From Aeromicrobium phragmitis (GTDB lineage: Bacteria > Actinomycetota > Actinomycetes > Propionibacteriales > Nocardioidaceae): a stretch of DNA of 64,000 nt. The number at the start of each line of letters is the position of its first letter. Positions within the stretch are counted from its first letter, which is position 1. The notes beneath the pieces are model-generated. The model searched no databases. It had not been told where the DNA came from and saw only the letters and a list, made by a program, of their open reading frames with translations. Location: the NCBI RefSeq assembly GCF_003674095.1, contig NZ_RDBF01000004.1:124001-188000 (forward strand), written 5' to 3'. The position numbers and the translations under genes were made by a program. Shown here one piece after another: positions 34,235 through 42,050 of this stretch.

Positions 34235-36247
34235 TCAGGCCGCCCGTTCCGGCAGGTGCGCGCTGATCGCGGCGGTGAGGCCGTCGGCCGTCACGTCACC
34301 GAGCGGCACGTAGTCGGCTCGCAGCGAAGCGGCGAGTTCGCGGGCCAGGCCCATGCTGAAGCGTCCGGTCTCGCAGTCGACCACGAGCGCGTGCACGCCC
34401 GCCTCCGCGAGGTGGGCAGCGGCCCGGCGCGAGCGCGCGACGGCGTCGGTCCCGTGGGTCGCGCGTCCGTCGGTGACTACGACGAGCAAGGGACGGCGGC
34501 GAGGATCGCGCAACTTCTCGCGGCGAATGACCTCGGCGGCCTGCAGGAGTCCCTCGGCGAGCGGGGTGCGACCCCCGGCGGGGACGTCGTCCAACCTGGC
34601 CTTGGCGACGTCCACCGAACCCGTCGGCGGGAGGACCAGCTCACCGCTGTCGCCCCGGAACGTCACGAGGGAGACCTTGTCGCGGCGTTGGTAGGCGTCG
34701 AGCAGGAGGGAGACGACGGCGGTCTTGACCTGCGTCATCCGCTTGCGAGCGGCCATCGACCCCGACGCGTCGACGCACAGCAGCACGAGGTTGCTCTCGC
34801 GTCCTTCCTTGACGGCGACCCGGAGGTCGTCGGGGGAGAGGCGGAGGCGACCGTCGGTGCGGCCCCGGGACGACTGGTGGGGGATCGCGGCGCGCACGGT
34901 CGCGGCGAGGTCGACCACCCCGCCGTCGGTCGCGACGGTGGCGCTGATGCGGCGGCCGGTGTCGGTGATCGCGCGTGAACGACGTCCGGCTTGACCGCGG
35001 CCCACGCCGGCGACGCGGAACGTGCGGGCGCGCTGGGCGTCCCCGGCTCGCACCTGCGAGGTGGGTGCGGACGCGTCGGGTTCGCCGTCGTTGCCGGTGG
35101 GGGTCCGTGGCGGGGCCGGAGCCTCGGCGCCGTCATCGGGCTGTCCGTCGTCGCCGTCGTCCGGCGTGCCGCCGCCTCCGCCGCCGGGTCCGGGGTCGGA
35201 TCCGCCGTCGTCGTCGGGACCGTCCGGTTCGTCCGGTTCGTCGTCGCCGAGCAGGTCCTCGAGCTGGTCCTGGTCGATGCCGGGAGCGTCGAAGGGGTTG
35301 CGGCGGCGACGGTGCGGCAGGGCGAGTCGCGCGGCGACCGCGATGTCCTCGCGGTCGATGGCCGTGCGCCCCTGCCACGCGGCGTGCGCGGCAGCGGTCT
35401 TGGCCGTCACGATGTCCGCGCGCATGCCGTCGACGTCGAACGCGGCGCAGATCTCGGCGATGCGGGTCAGTGCAGCATCGGTGAGCTCGACCTCGGGAAG
35501 CAGCTTCTGGGCCGCCGCGATGCGTTCGGTCAGCTCGCGTTCGTCGTCGGCGTAGCGGGCGGCGAAGCCCTCGGGATCGGCGTCGAACGCGAGGCGACGC
35601 CGGACGATCTCGGCACGCAGCTCCGGGTCGCGCGGCGCGGCGACATCGACGGTGAGGCCGAAGCGATCGAGGAGCTGTGGCCGCAGCTCACCCTCCTCGG
35701 GGTTCATCGTCCCGACGAGCACGAAGCGTGCCGCGTACTCGACCGAGACTCCGTCGCGTTCGACGGTGGCCCGGCCCATCGCGGCGGCGTCGAGGAGCAG
35801 GTCGACGAGGTGATCGTGCAGCAGGTTGACCTCGTCGACGTAGAGGATGCCGCGGTGCGCGCGGGCGAGGAGCCCCGGCTCGAACTCGGCGCGCCCCTCC
35901 GCGAGCGCGGTCTGCAGGTGCAACGAGCCGAGGACACGATCGTCCGTAGCGCCGACCGGCAGCTCGACGAGTCGCACCGGCCGCTGCTCGGTCTCGGCGT
36001 CGGGACCGAAGGGGCCGTCGGGGCTCAGCGCGTGCGGGTCGCGCGGGTCGGAACTGAACCGGTCACCTGCGACGACCTCGATCGGCGGCAGGACCGCGGC
36101 GAGCGCCCGCACCATCGTCGACTTGGCCGTGCCCTTCTCGCCGCGCACGAGGACACCGCCCACGTCGGGCGAGATCGCGGTGAGGGTGAGGGCGAGCGCC
36201 ATGTCGTCGGCGCCGGCTACAGCACAGAAAGGAAAACGTACTGGCAT
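34235..36247 (-). CDS. Fused ChlI/ChlD-type magnesium/cobalt chelatase (Rv2850c-like)
   Basis: AAA+ motor subunit of 670 residues, probably working with CobN (not in this window) to insert cobalt. Residues 1 to about 310 form the AAA+ domain: Walker A RGEKGTAKS near 35-43, GILYVDEVNLLHDHLVDLLL as Walker B, and LVGTMNPEEGELRPQLLDRF as sensor 1. A long acidic Pro/Gly linker (about 315-380) follows. The C-terminal von Willebrand A domain has the MIDAS motif CVDASGSMA near residue 490. It corresponds to ChlI and ChlD fused in one chain. It is the first gene after the cobalamin riboswitch. Magnesium as substrate is unlikely in this operon. Confidence 0.9.
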   Translation of the reverse strand: MPVRFPFCAVAGADDMALALTLTAISPDVGGVLVRGEKGTAKSTMVRALAAVLPPIEVVAGDRFSSDPRDPHALSPDGPFGPDAETEQRPVRLVELPVGATDDRVLGSLHLQTALAEGRAEFEPGLLARAHRGILYVDEVNLLHDHLVDLLLDAAAMGRATVERDGVSVEYAARFVLVGTMNPEEGELRPQLLDRFGLTVDVAAPRDPELRAEIVRRRLAFDADPEGFAARYADDERELTERIAAAQKLLPEVELTDAALTRIAEICAAFDVDGMRADIVTAKTAAAHAAWQGRTAIDREDIAVAARLALPHRRRRNPFDAPGIDQDQLEDLLGDDEPDEPDGPDDDGGSDPGPGGGGGGTPDDGDDGQPDDGAEAPAPPRTPTGNDGEPDASAPTSQVRAGDAQRARTFRVAGVGRGQAGRRSRAITDTGRRISATVATDGGVVDLAATVRAAIPHQSSRGRTDGRLRLSPDDLRVAVKEGRESNLVLLCVDASGSMAARKRMTQVKTAVVSLLLDAYQRRDKVSLVTFRGDSGELVLPPTGSVDVAKARLDDVPAGGRTPLAEGLLQAAEVIRREKLRDPRRRPLLVVVTDGRATHGTDAVARSRRAAAHLAEAGVHALVVDCETGRFSMGLARELAASLRADYVPLGDVTADGLTAAISAHLPERAA

Positions 36248-36249
36248 GT

Positions 36250-36428
36250 GGGGCTCCCGCTCGTTCTGCCAATGGTTCGGACGACGCGGTCGCGCCGCCC
36301 CACAGGCGCGAGGCCGGTCTTCGGACTTCCCGTCAGAGACGAGTTACCGCAGCGGGCCCTGTTCCGGACTTGCACCGGATTCCCAGATTCTCCCCACAAG
36401 GAGGCACCTCACGCAGGTGTGCGGTCAG
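36250..36428 (-). promoter_or_regulatory. Cobalamin riboswitch
   Basis: Leader of the chelatase-cobO-cobBC-cobA operon on the reverse strand. The B12 box is plain: CCGGTGCAAGTCCGGAACA (reverse complement of 36360-36378) followed by GGGCCCGC, GGTAACTC and then GGGAAGTCCGAAGACC, all core segments of the AdoCbl aptamer. The element ends directly before the chelatase ATG, so the ribosome site GCGGGAG lies at its 3' edge and translation is probably controlled by masking it. Boundaries are approximate. Confidence 0.93.
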
Positions 36429-36508
36429 CGTAGCCCACGGGGCACCCCGACCAGTGCCCCAACCCCCGATCGCCGCCGGGTGCCGGGGCCGGGAGGCGGA
36501 CCCGGCGG

Positions 36509-37162
36509 TCAGAGCAGATCGCGGCGCGTGCCCACCCCGAGCTTGCGAAGGACACTGCGCATGTGCGTCTTCACCGTCGAGAGCTCGATCACGAGACGCT
36601 CGCTGATCGCCGTGTTCGTCAGCCCTTCGAGGACGAGTTCGAGAATCTCCTGCTCGCGCTCGGTGAGGGGCTCGAAGGGGAGGAGCGCCGACGCCTCCAG
36701 ATGCGGGGCCGAGGCGCTTCCGAGGTAGAACGTCGACCGGCCGGCCCCCGCCTCGCGCAGGGCCTGGAGCACGACGTCGACTGACGCCGACTTGCTGACC
36801 ACGGCATCAGCGCCGGCCAGCAGCGCAACCTGGGCATCAACCGTCCTGGTGAAGGAGGTAAAAACGACAACTCGGCTGATCCCGAGGCTCTTGATCGAGC
36901 GGCACAACTCGATGCCGCCACGGGTTCCGCCGAGGCGGATCGGCAGGACCACCACATCGGGCCGAAGATCGTTCGTCGCGCGCAACGCCTCTTCTTCGAC
37001 GGATGCTTCGCCCACGACGACGAGGCCGGGATCCGAAGCACAAATCTCGCGGAGCCCGCGGAGCACCACCGGATGGTCGTCGACCATCAGCACCGTGACG
37101 TGGTCGGCCGAGCGGTCGGCGGCCGCCGGCGAATCCTCCCTCCGGGATGACGCCGAGGTCAT
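36509..37162 (-). CDS. NarL/LuxR-type response regulator without phosphoacceptor aspartate
   Basis: 217-residue orphan regulator. A receiver-like domain begins VTVLMVDDHPVVLRGLREI (acidic pair Asp28-Asp29), has the Thr/Ser switch in VVFTSF and Lys in VSKSAS. But the strand that normally ends in the phosphorylated Asp reads RPDVVVLPIRLGG, with Pro74 in its place. The C-terminal LuxR helix-turn-helix is intact: LTEREQEILELVLEGLTNTA and STVKTHMRSVLRKLGV. No histidine kinase is nearby. It is divergent from the flavoprotein gene with 23 bases between starts (ATG 37162). A TTG at 37186 would overlap that gene and was not chosen. It may control the adjacent island. Confidence 0.85.
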   Translation of the reverse strand: MTSASSRREDSPAAADRSADHVTVLMVDDHPVVLRGLREICASDPGLVVVGEASVEEEALRATNDLRPDVVVLPIRLGGTRGGIELCRSIKSLGISRVVVFTSFTRTVDAQVALLAGADAVVSKSASVDVVLQALREAGAGRSTFYLGSASAPHLEASALLPFEPLTEREQEILELVLEGLTNTAISERLVIELSTVKTHMRSVLRKLGVGTRRDLL

Positions 37163-37185
37163 CGCGGCGAACCTACGATCGCGCA

Positions 37186-38433
37186 ATGAACGCGCAGACG
37201 ACTCGTCCCAGGCCAGCTCGATTCGACACCGTGGTGATCGGTGGAGGGGTGGTCGGCGCGAGTATCGCCCAGCACCTGTCGCGCCGTGGCGTGAGCGTGG
37301 CGGTTCTCGATCAGGCCTCCGGTGTCGGCGGAGGATGCTCCTATGCCAACGCGGCCATCGTGGCTCCCCACCACGTGGTGCCGTTGGCGACTCCGGCGTT
37401 GCTGCGTGAGGCCCCCCGGCAGATGGTGCGCCGCCCTCCCGCGGTGCGCGTTCAGGCTGACCCCTCGCTGGTCCCGTGGCTTGGCGCGCTCTCGGCCTCC
37501 GCGTCGCCGCGGCGCTCCCGCGTCGCCACGGAGCGGCTTCAGCGGCTCGCCGTGGAGAGCACCGAGTTGCATCGCGAGCTGGCCGCGCAGGGGCTCAATC
37601 CCACCCTCCGAAAGACCGGTGCCGTGGACGTCTATCTGCGGAAACCGCGCCGCGAACCGAGTGGGTTCGTGCCATTCGTCGACCTGTTGCGACTCGAGCC
37701 CACCCTGGCGACGGGTGCCGGCGGCACGCATGACGGGGAGGAATGGACTCTGGAGAGCCGCAGCTTCGTCACGGCGATGCTGGAGGACGCGGCGCGCCAT
37801 GGCGCGGACGTGAGGTACGGGACAACCGTCGAGCGTCTGCTGATGGAGCACGGTCGCATCGTCGGCGTTGCCACGCCCTCGAGGACGATCCGTGCCGACC
37901 ACGTGGTTCTCGCCGCTGGTCTGGGAGCGGCGCCACTGGCCGGTCGGGTGGGAGTGTCGCTTCCTCTGCGCGGGGGCCGGGGTTACGTCGTGGACCTTGC
38001 CATCGACTCCGGAGGGCCCCGCTTGCCCGTTCGAATCAAGGACTACCGCGTCGTTGTCACGCCTCTGGCCGATCGGGTGCGGGTCGCCGGAGCCATCGAA
38101 TTCGGTGACGAGAGCCGGCCGATGGACGAGCAGCGTGCTGAGGCGCTTCGCCGCGTGGCCGGGTCGGTGTTGCCCGCCCTGAGCGACGCCCTGGTCATCG
38201 ACCGCTGGGCCGGTGAGCGACCCTGCACGCCCGACGGTGTCCCCGTCATCGGAGCTTCGAAGGCCGTGGAGAACCTCCTGGTGGCAACGGGCCACGGCAT
38301 GTGGGGAATGATCCTCGCGCCGGTTACAGGGCGCCTCATCGCCGACGCCGTCCTCGGCATGCCCGAGCCCGCCCCCTGGTTGGCTCCCGATCGCTTCGCC
38401 CACGGCATGCGCCGCGCGCTCGCGACGCGGTGA
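37186..38433 (+). CDS. DadA-like FAD-dependent D-amino-acid dehydrogenase/oxidase
   Basis: Flavoprotein of 415 residues of the DAO/DadA superfamily that would oxidise a D-amino acid to the imino acid. The FAD-binding fold starts VVIGGGVVGASIAQHLSRRG; CSYANAAIVAPHHVVPLATP resembles the DadA flavin segment, and PCTPDGVPVIGASKAVENLL followed by ATGHGMWGMILAPVTGRLIA is the C-terminal FAD block of DadA and glycine oxidase. TACGAT lies seven bases before the ATG, which suggests a leaderless message. It opens the island and is followed by the deacylase, so D-amino acids released from N-acyl forms are the expected substrate. Exact specificity is not known. Confidence 0.82.
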   Translation: MNAQTTRPRPARFDTVVIGGGVVGASIAQHLSRRGVSVAVLDQASGVGGGCSYANAAIVAPHHVVPLATPALLREAPRQMVRRPPAVRVQADPSLVPWLGALSASASPRRSRVATERLQRLAVESTELHRELAAQGLNPTLRKTGAVDVYLRKPRREPSGFVPFVDLLRLEPTLATGAGGTHDGEEWTLESRSFVTAMLEDAARHGADVRYGTTVERLLMEHGRIVGVATPSRTIRADHVVLAAGLGAAPLAGRVGVSLPLRGGRGYVVDLAIDSGGPRLPVRIKDYRVVVTPLADRVRVAGAIEFGDESRPMDEQRAEALRRVAGSVLPALSDALVIDRWAGERPCTPDGVPVIGASKAVENLLVATGHGMWGMILAPVTGRLIADAVLGMPEPAPWLAPDRFAHGMRRALATR

Positions 38434-38475
38434 TCCCCGCTGGCGCACGAAGAAAGTTAGCACGGATGAAACCCT

Positions 38476-38504
38476 GTCAAGTATCTGTAAATATCGTCAA
38501 GTAT
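38476..38504. promoter_or_regulatory. Direct repeat GTCAAGTAT x2 in the deacylase promoter region
   Basis: GTCAAGTAT occurs at 38476-38484 and 38496-38504, exactly 20 bases apart (about two helical turns), with TGTAAATA between. The region is AT-rich against the rest of the window. The same TGTAAATA is found in the gap before the second GGT-like gene (48531-48538). Candidate binding sites for one of the island regulators. Confidence 0.5.
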
Positions 38505-38507
38505 TTA

Positions 38508-38536
38508 TTGACATGTGATGGCTGTCACTGTACTTT
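38508..38536 (+). promoter_or_regulatory. Promoter of the deacylase-transporter operon
   Basis: TTGACA at 38508-38513, a 17-base spacer and TACTTT at 38531-38536; the ATG of the deacylase follows eight bases later, so the message would have almost no leader. The -35 is perfect, the -10 weak. Confidence 0.5.
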
Positions 38537-38544
38537 CATGTCCC

Positions 38545-40158
38545 ATGACCGCACCTCCTACCCCCGCTGAATCCGCGTCAGGGCGCGGTCTGCCCGGCGA
38601 GCTCACCCTCCTGATCCGTGACGCACGCATCATCGATGGCGCCGGCGGACCAAGCCGTACCGGTGACATCGGCATTGCCGGGGATCGCATCGTCGCCGTC
38701 GAGGAATCGCTCTCGATGCCGGCACGCCGCGTTGTCGACGCCGCCGGCCGTGTCGCCTGCCCAGGGTTCATCGACCTGCACAGCCACGTCGACCTGCTGG
38801 TAGAGACCTACCCCCGCGCCGATGGGATGCTGCGTCAGGGTGCGACCACACTCGTCACCGGCAACTGCGGCTTGAGCCCCTTTCCCACTCGCACCGGTGA
38901 GTCAGGATGGTCGTCGCTGGCGGATTTCGCCGACGCCGTGCGCAGCCTGCCGCTCGCGGTGAACATCGCGCCGCTGGTGGGTCATGGTGCTATTCGCAGC
39001 GCCGCGATGTCAGACCCCAGCGCTCGGGCTACGTCCGCAGAGCTGACGAAGATGGCCGCCCTGACCGAGCAGGCCATGCGCGACGGTGCCCACGGTCTGT
39101 CCACCGGCCTCATCTACGACCCAGGCCGCTTCTCCACGACCGACGAACTCGTCGAACTTGCCAGTGTGGTTGCCCGCTATGGAGGCTTTTACGCCTCACA
39201 CATCCGCGGAGAGGAGGACACGCTCGTCGAGGCCGTCGACGAGGCACTCACGATCGGTCGCACGGCGGGTCTCGCGGTCCAGCTGAGCCACCACAAAGCG
39301 AAGCGGCGGCGCAACTGGGGACGCGTCGACAAGACCCTCCGAATGGTTGACGACGCGGTCGACGCGGGCATGGACGTCATGCTGGACAACTACCCCTACA
39401 CGGCGAGCAGCACGAGCCTTTGGGCCTACCTCCCGCGCTGGGCGCGCAAGAACGACCTGCTCGCGATCGAGGGCGAGCTGCCGGGCGAACTGCGTACGCG
39501 CCTCATCCGGGGCATGGAAGAGCGGTTCCCGGGTTGCTCGGCGGTCGAACCGGTAGCCACGGATCTCAACGACCTGGTGATCGCGCAGATCGGCGCTCCC
39601 TGCCACTACTCCCAGTACGAGGGCATGCGACTCGCCGAAGCTGCGTTGAAGGCCGAAATGACCCAGGCCGACTTCGTCATCGAGCTCCTGCTCGCGGGCA
39701 AAGCGGTGCAGATCATCGATCACGCGATGAGTGAGCAGGACATGCTGACCGTGTTCGCCCACCCGCGTTGCGGCGTCGGCAGCGATGCTCGCCTCATCCA
39801 CCCCGACATCCCCGGAGTTCCGCATCCACGGAACTTCGGCACCTTCCCGCGTTTCATCTCGGCGGTGGCGCCCGGACTCATGTCACTGGAAAAGGCCGTC
39901 TTCAAGTGCACGGGACTTCCCGCAAGACGACTGGGCTGGACCGGCAGGCGGGGGCTCCTGGCGCCCGGCCTGGCCGCCGACCTCCTGCTGTTCGACCCGG
40001 AGCGACTGCGTGACCATTCCACCTTCGACGACCCCAAGAACTACAGCACCGGTCTGGATCTCGTGATCGTCAACGGCCAGATCGCCATCGAGTCCGACGA
40101 AGACACGTCCGCCGCCGCCGGGTGCGTGCTTCTTACCGAGCTGGCAGGAGACGCGTGA
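38545..40158 (+). CDS. N-acyl-D-amino-acid deacylase (D-aminoacylase family)
   Basis: Amidohydrolase-superfamily enzyme of 537 residues that removes the acyl group from N-acyl-D-amino acids. After a small beta-domain (LLIRDARIIDGAGGPSRTGD) come the metal motif GFIDLHSHVDLL, TTLVTGNCGLSPFP with the family Cys, ASHIRGEEDTL, LSHHKAKRR and, near the C-terminus, the Asp of VGSDARLIHPDIPGVPHPRN followed by FGTFPR, the D-aminoacylase/dihydroorotase-like signature. The ATG 38545 was chosen; ATGs ten or nine codons upstream are possible but lie on the promoter. It is the first gene of the transporter operon (TGATG junction with the permease). Confidence 0.88.
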   Translation: MTAPPTPAESASGRGLPGELTLLIRDARIIDGAGGPSRTGDIGIAGDRIVAVEESLSMPARRVVDAAGRVACPGFIDLHSHVDLLVETYPRADGMLRQGATTLVTGNCGLSPFPTRTGESGWSSLADFADAVRSLPLAVNIAPLVGHGAIRSAAMSDPSARATSAELTKMAALTEQAMRDGAHGLSTGLIYDPGRFSTTDELVELASVVARYGGFYASHIRGEEDTLVEAVDEALTIGRTAGLAVQLSHHKAKRRRNWGRVDKTLRMVDDAVDAGMDVMLDNYPYTASSTSLWAYLPRWARKNDLLAIEGELPGELRTRLIRGMEERFPGCSAVEPVATDLNDLVIAQIGAPCHYSQYEGMRLAEAALKAEMTQADFVIELLLAGKAVQIIDHAMSEQDMLTVFAHPRCGVGSDARLIHPDIPGVPHPRNFGTFPRFISAVAPGLMSLEKAVFKCTGLPARRLGWTGRRGLLAPGLAADLLLFDPERLRDHSTFDDPKNYSTGLDLVIVNGQIAIESDEDTSAAAGCVLLTELAGDA

Positions 40159-41102
40159 TGGCTCGCTTCGTTCTCACGCGTCTCCTGTCGTTGGTCCCCG
40201 TCCTCGCGATCGTCGCACTGATCACCTTCGCGATCTTGAACTTCACACCGGGCGACCCGGCCGTTGCGATCCTCGGTATTGACGCCACCCCCGAGCAGCG
40301 AGAGGCGCTGCGAGAGGAGCTCGGACTCAACCGTCCCCTGATCGAGCAGTTCCTCGCGTGGGCCGGGGGTCTGTTGACGCTCGATTTCGGCTCGTCGATC
40401 TACCTGGATATACCCGTATCCGAAGCACTTCTGCGTCACCTGGAGCCGACGTTGCTGCTCGCGACCTACTCCCTCGCCGTCGCGATCCTCGTCGGTGTCC
40501 CCGTGGGAGTGCTCTCGGGAGTCCGCCGTGGGGGCACCATCGACCGGCTGGTCATGGGCGCCACCGTCCTCATCAACGGCATCCCGAACTTCTTTCTCGG
40601 GATTCTCGCGATCATGCTCTTCGCGGTGACCTTGGGGCTGCTGCCGTCGGGCGGATACGTGTCGCCGACCGAGGACTTCATCGGGCACGCGCAGTGCATG
40701 ATGCTGCCGAGCCTCGTCCTCGGCATCTCCCTGACCTCGTTCGCGCGCATCATCCGCTCCTCGGTGCTCGACGTCATGTCGTCGGAGTTCGTCGAGACCG
40801 CGTACGCCAAGGGACTCAACCGCCCCCAGGTGGTCCGACGGCACGTCCTCCGCAACGCGGCGATTCCGTCGGTCACCGTGATCGGCATCGCTTTCGGCAA
40901 CCTGCTCGGTGGCGCCGTGGTAACCGAGTACGTCTTCAACCTTCAAGGCATCGGGCAGCTGCTCGTCGAGAGCATTGCGCGGCGTGACTACCCGGTCATC
41001 CAAGCCGGCGTCTTGCTCTCCGCCTTCCTCTTCGTTCTCGTCACGCTCGTCGTGGACATCATCTGCGCTTACCTAGACCCGAGGGTGCGATATGGCCGTT
41101 AA
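40158..41102 (+). CDS. Dipeptide/oligopeptide ABC permease, DppB type
   Basis: Membrane permease of 314 residues of the peptide/nickel family. The N-terminal segment MARFVLTRLLSLVPVLAIVA and the periplasmic loop FTPGDPAVAILGIDATPEQR with LGLNRPLIEQFLAWAGGLLT are typical DppB features. The ATPase-contact loop is visible in EFVETAYAKGLNRPQVVRRH. Six hydrophobic segments are expected. The start shares one base with the deacylase stop, with AGGAG eight bases ahead. It pairs with the DppC-type permease encoded next, overlapping it by 11 bases. Confidence 0.93.
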   Translation: MARFVLTRLLSLVPVLAIVALITFAILNFTPGDPAVAILGIDATPEQREALREELGLNRPLIEQFLAWAGGLLTLDFGSSIYLDIPVSEALLRHLEPTLLLATYSLAVAILVGVPVGVLSGVRRGGTIDRLVMGATVLINGIPNFFLGILAIMLFAVTLGLLPSGGYVSPTEDFIGHAQCMMLPSLVLGISLTSFARIIRSSVLDVMSSEFVETAYAKGLNRPQVVRRHVLRNAAIPSVTVIGIAFGNLLGGAVVTEYVFNLQGIGQLLVESIARRDYPVIQAGVLLSAFLFVLVTLVVDIICAYLDPRVRYGR

Positions 41103-41994
41103 TTCCGTCGGACCTGCCATCGGACAGGAGATCCCCGCGGAGTCCGCCGCTGTCCGGACACCGCCGGACTGGTGGTACCGCTTCCGGTCCACACGCCGTG
41201 GAACGCTCGGGCTGGGGCTGCTCGTGCTCGTCGTGCTCGCGTGCACGTTCGGCCCTCTGCTGTCCCCCTACGACCCGTCGGCCGTCGACCCGGTAGACCG
41301 GCTCGCTGGTCCGAGCGCGGAACACTGGGCGGGCACCGACCAGTTCGGCCGGGACGTCATCACGCGGATGCTGGTCGGCGGGCGCACGTCACTGATCGTG
41401 GCAGCGGCGGTCACCGTGCTCAGCGTCGTGGTGGGAACACTGCTCGGGCTGCTCTCTGCCATGTACCGGCGCGTGGACGGGCCGGTGATGAGGTTCCTCG
41501 ACGCGTTGATGGCCTTTCCGTCTGTCCTGCTTGCGATCGCGCTCATGGCGCGGCTCGGGCCCAGCATCGTCAACGTCATCGCGGCGTTGTCGATCGTGAC
41601 GGTGCCGACCTTCGCGAGGCTGATTCGCAGTTCGGCGCTGGTGGTGAAAGAAACGCCGTATGTCGAGCTCGCCACGGCGCTCGGACTTCGCCGGCGCACG
41701 ATCATGCTGCGCTACCTCTTCGCGAACTCCAGGTCGCCGATGATCCTGGCGGCGACGTTCGGCGCGGCCACCGTGATCCTGTCCGAGGCCGCGCTCTCGT
41801 TCCTCGGGGCGGGCCTGCCCGCCTCCGTGCCGACCTGGGGCGGAATGCTCAACGACGGCCAGACCTACCTGCGTAACGCGTGGTGGCTCGCCCTTGCGCC
41901 CGGCCTGATGCTCACGCTCCTGCTGTTGTCTCTCAACATGGTCGGCGACGCGCTCCGCGACGCCCTGGACCCCCGGTCGGATCGTCTGTCGTAA
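41092..41994 (+). CDS. Dipeptide/oligopeptide ABC permease, DppC type
   Basis: Second permease, 300 residues. The signature of the DppC N-terminus is seen in GPSAEHWAGTDQFGRDVITR, followed by LVGGRTSLIVAAAVTVLSVV. The coupling loop is ETPYVELATALGLRRRTIML, and ILSEAALSFLGAGLPASVPT with WGGMLNDGQTYL is the conserved end. It begins inside the 3' end of the preceding permease gene. It forms the heterodimeric channel of the peptide importer whose binding protein and double ATPase follow. Substrates are expected to be peptides or amide-linked amino acids. Confidence 0.93.
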   Translation: MAVNSVGPAIGQEIPAESAAVRTPPDWWYRFRSTRRGTLGLGLLVLVVLACTFGPLLSPYDPSAVDPVDRLAGPSAEHWAGTDQFGRDVITRMLVGGRTSLIVAAAVTVLSVVVGTLLGLLSAMYRRVDGPVMRFLDALMAFPSVLLAIALMARLGPSIVNVIAALSIVTVPTFARLIRSSALVVKETPYVELATALGLRRRTIMLRYLFANSRSPMILAATFGAATVILSEAALSFLGAGLPASVPTWGGMLNDGQTYLRNAWWLALAPGLMLTLLLLSLNMVGDALRDALDPRSDRLS

Positions 41995-42050
41995 TACCTC
42001 CTCGTCATCGCACCTCACCTCATCCACGTCAGCAACATGAAGGGAATGCC

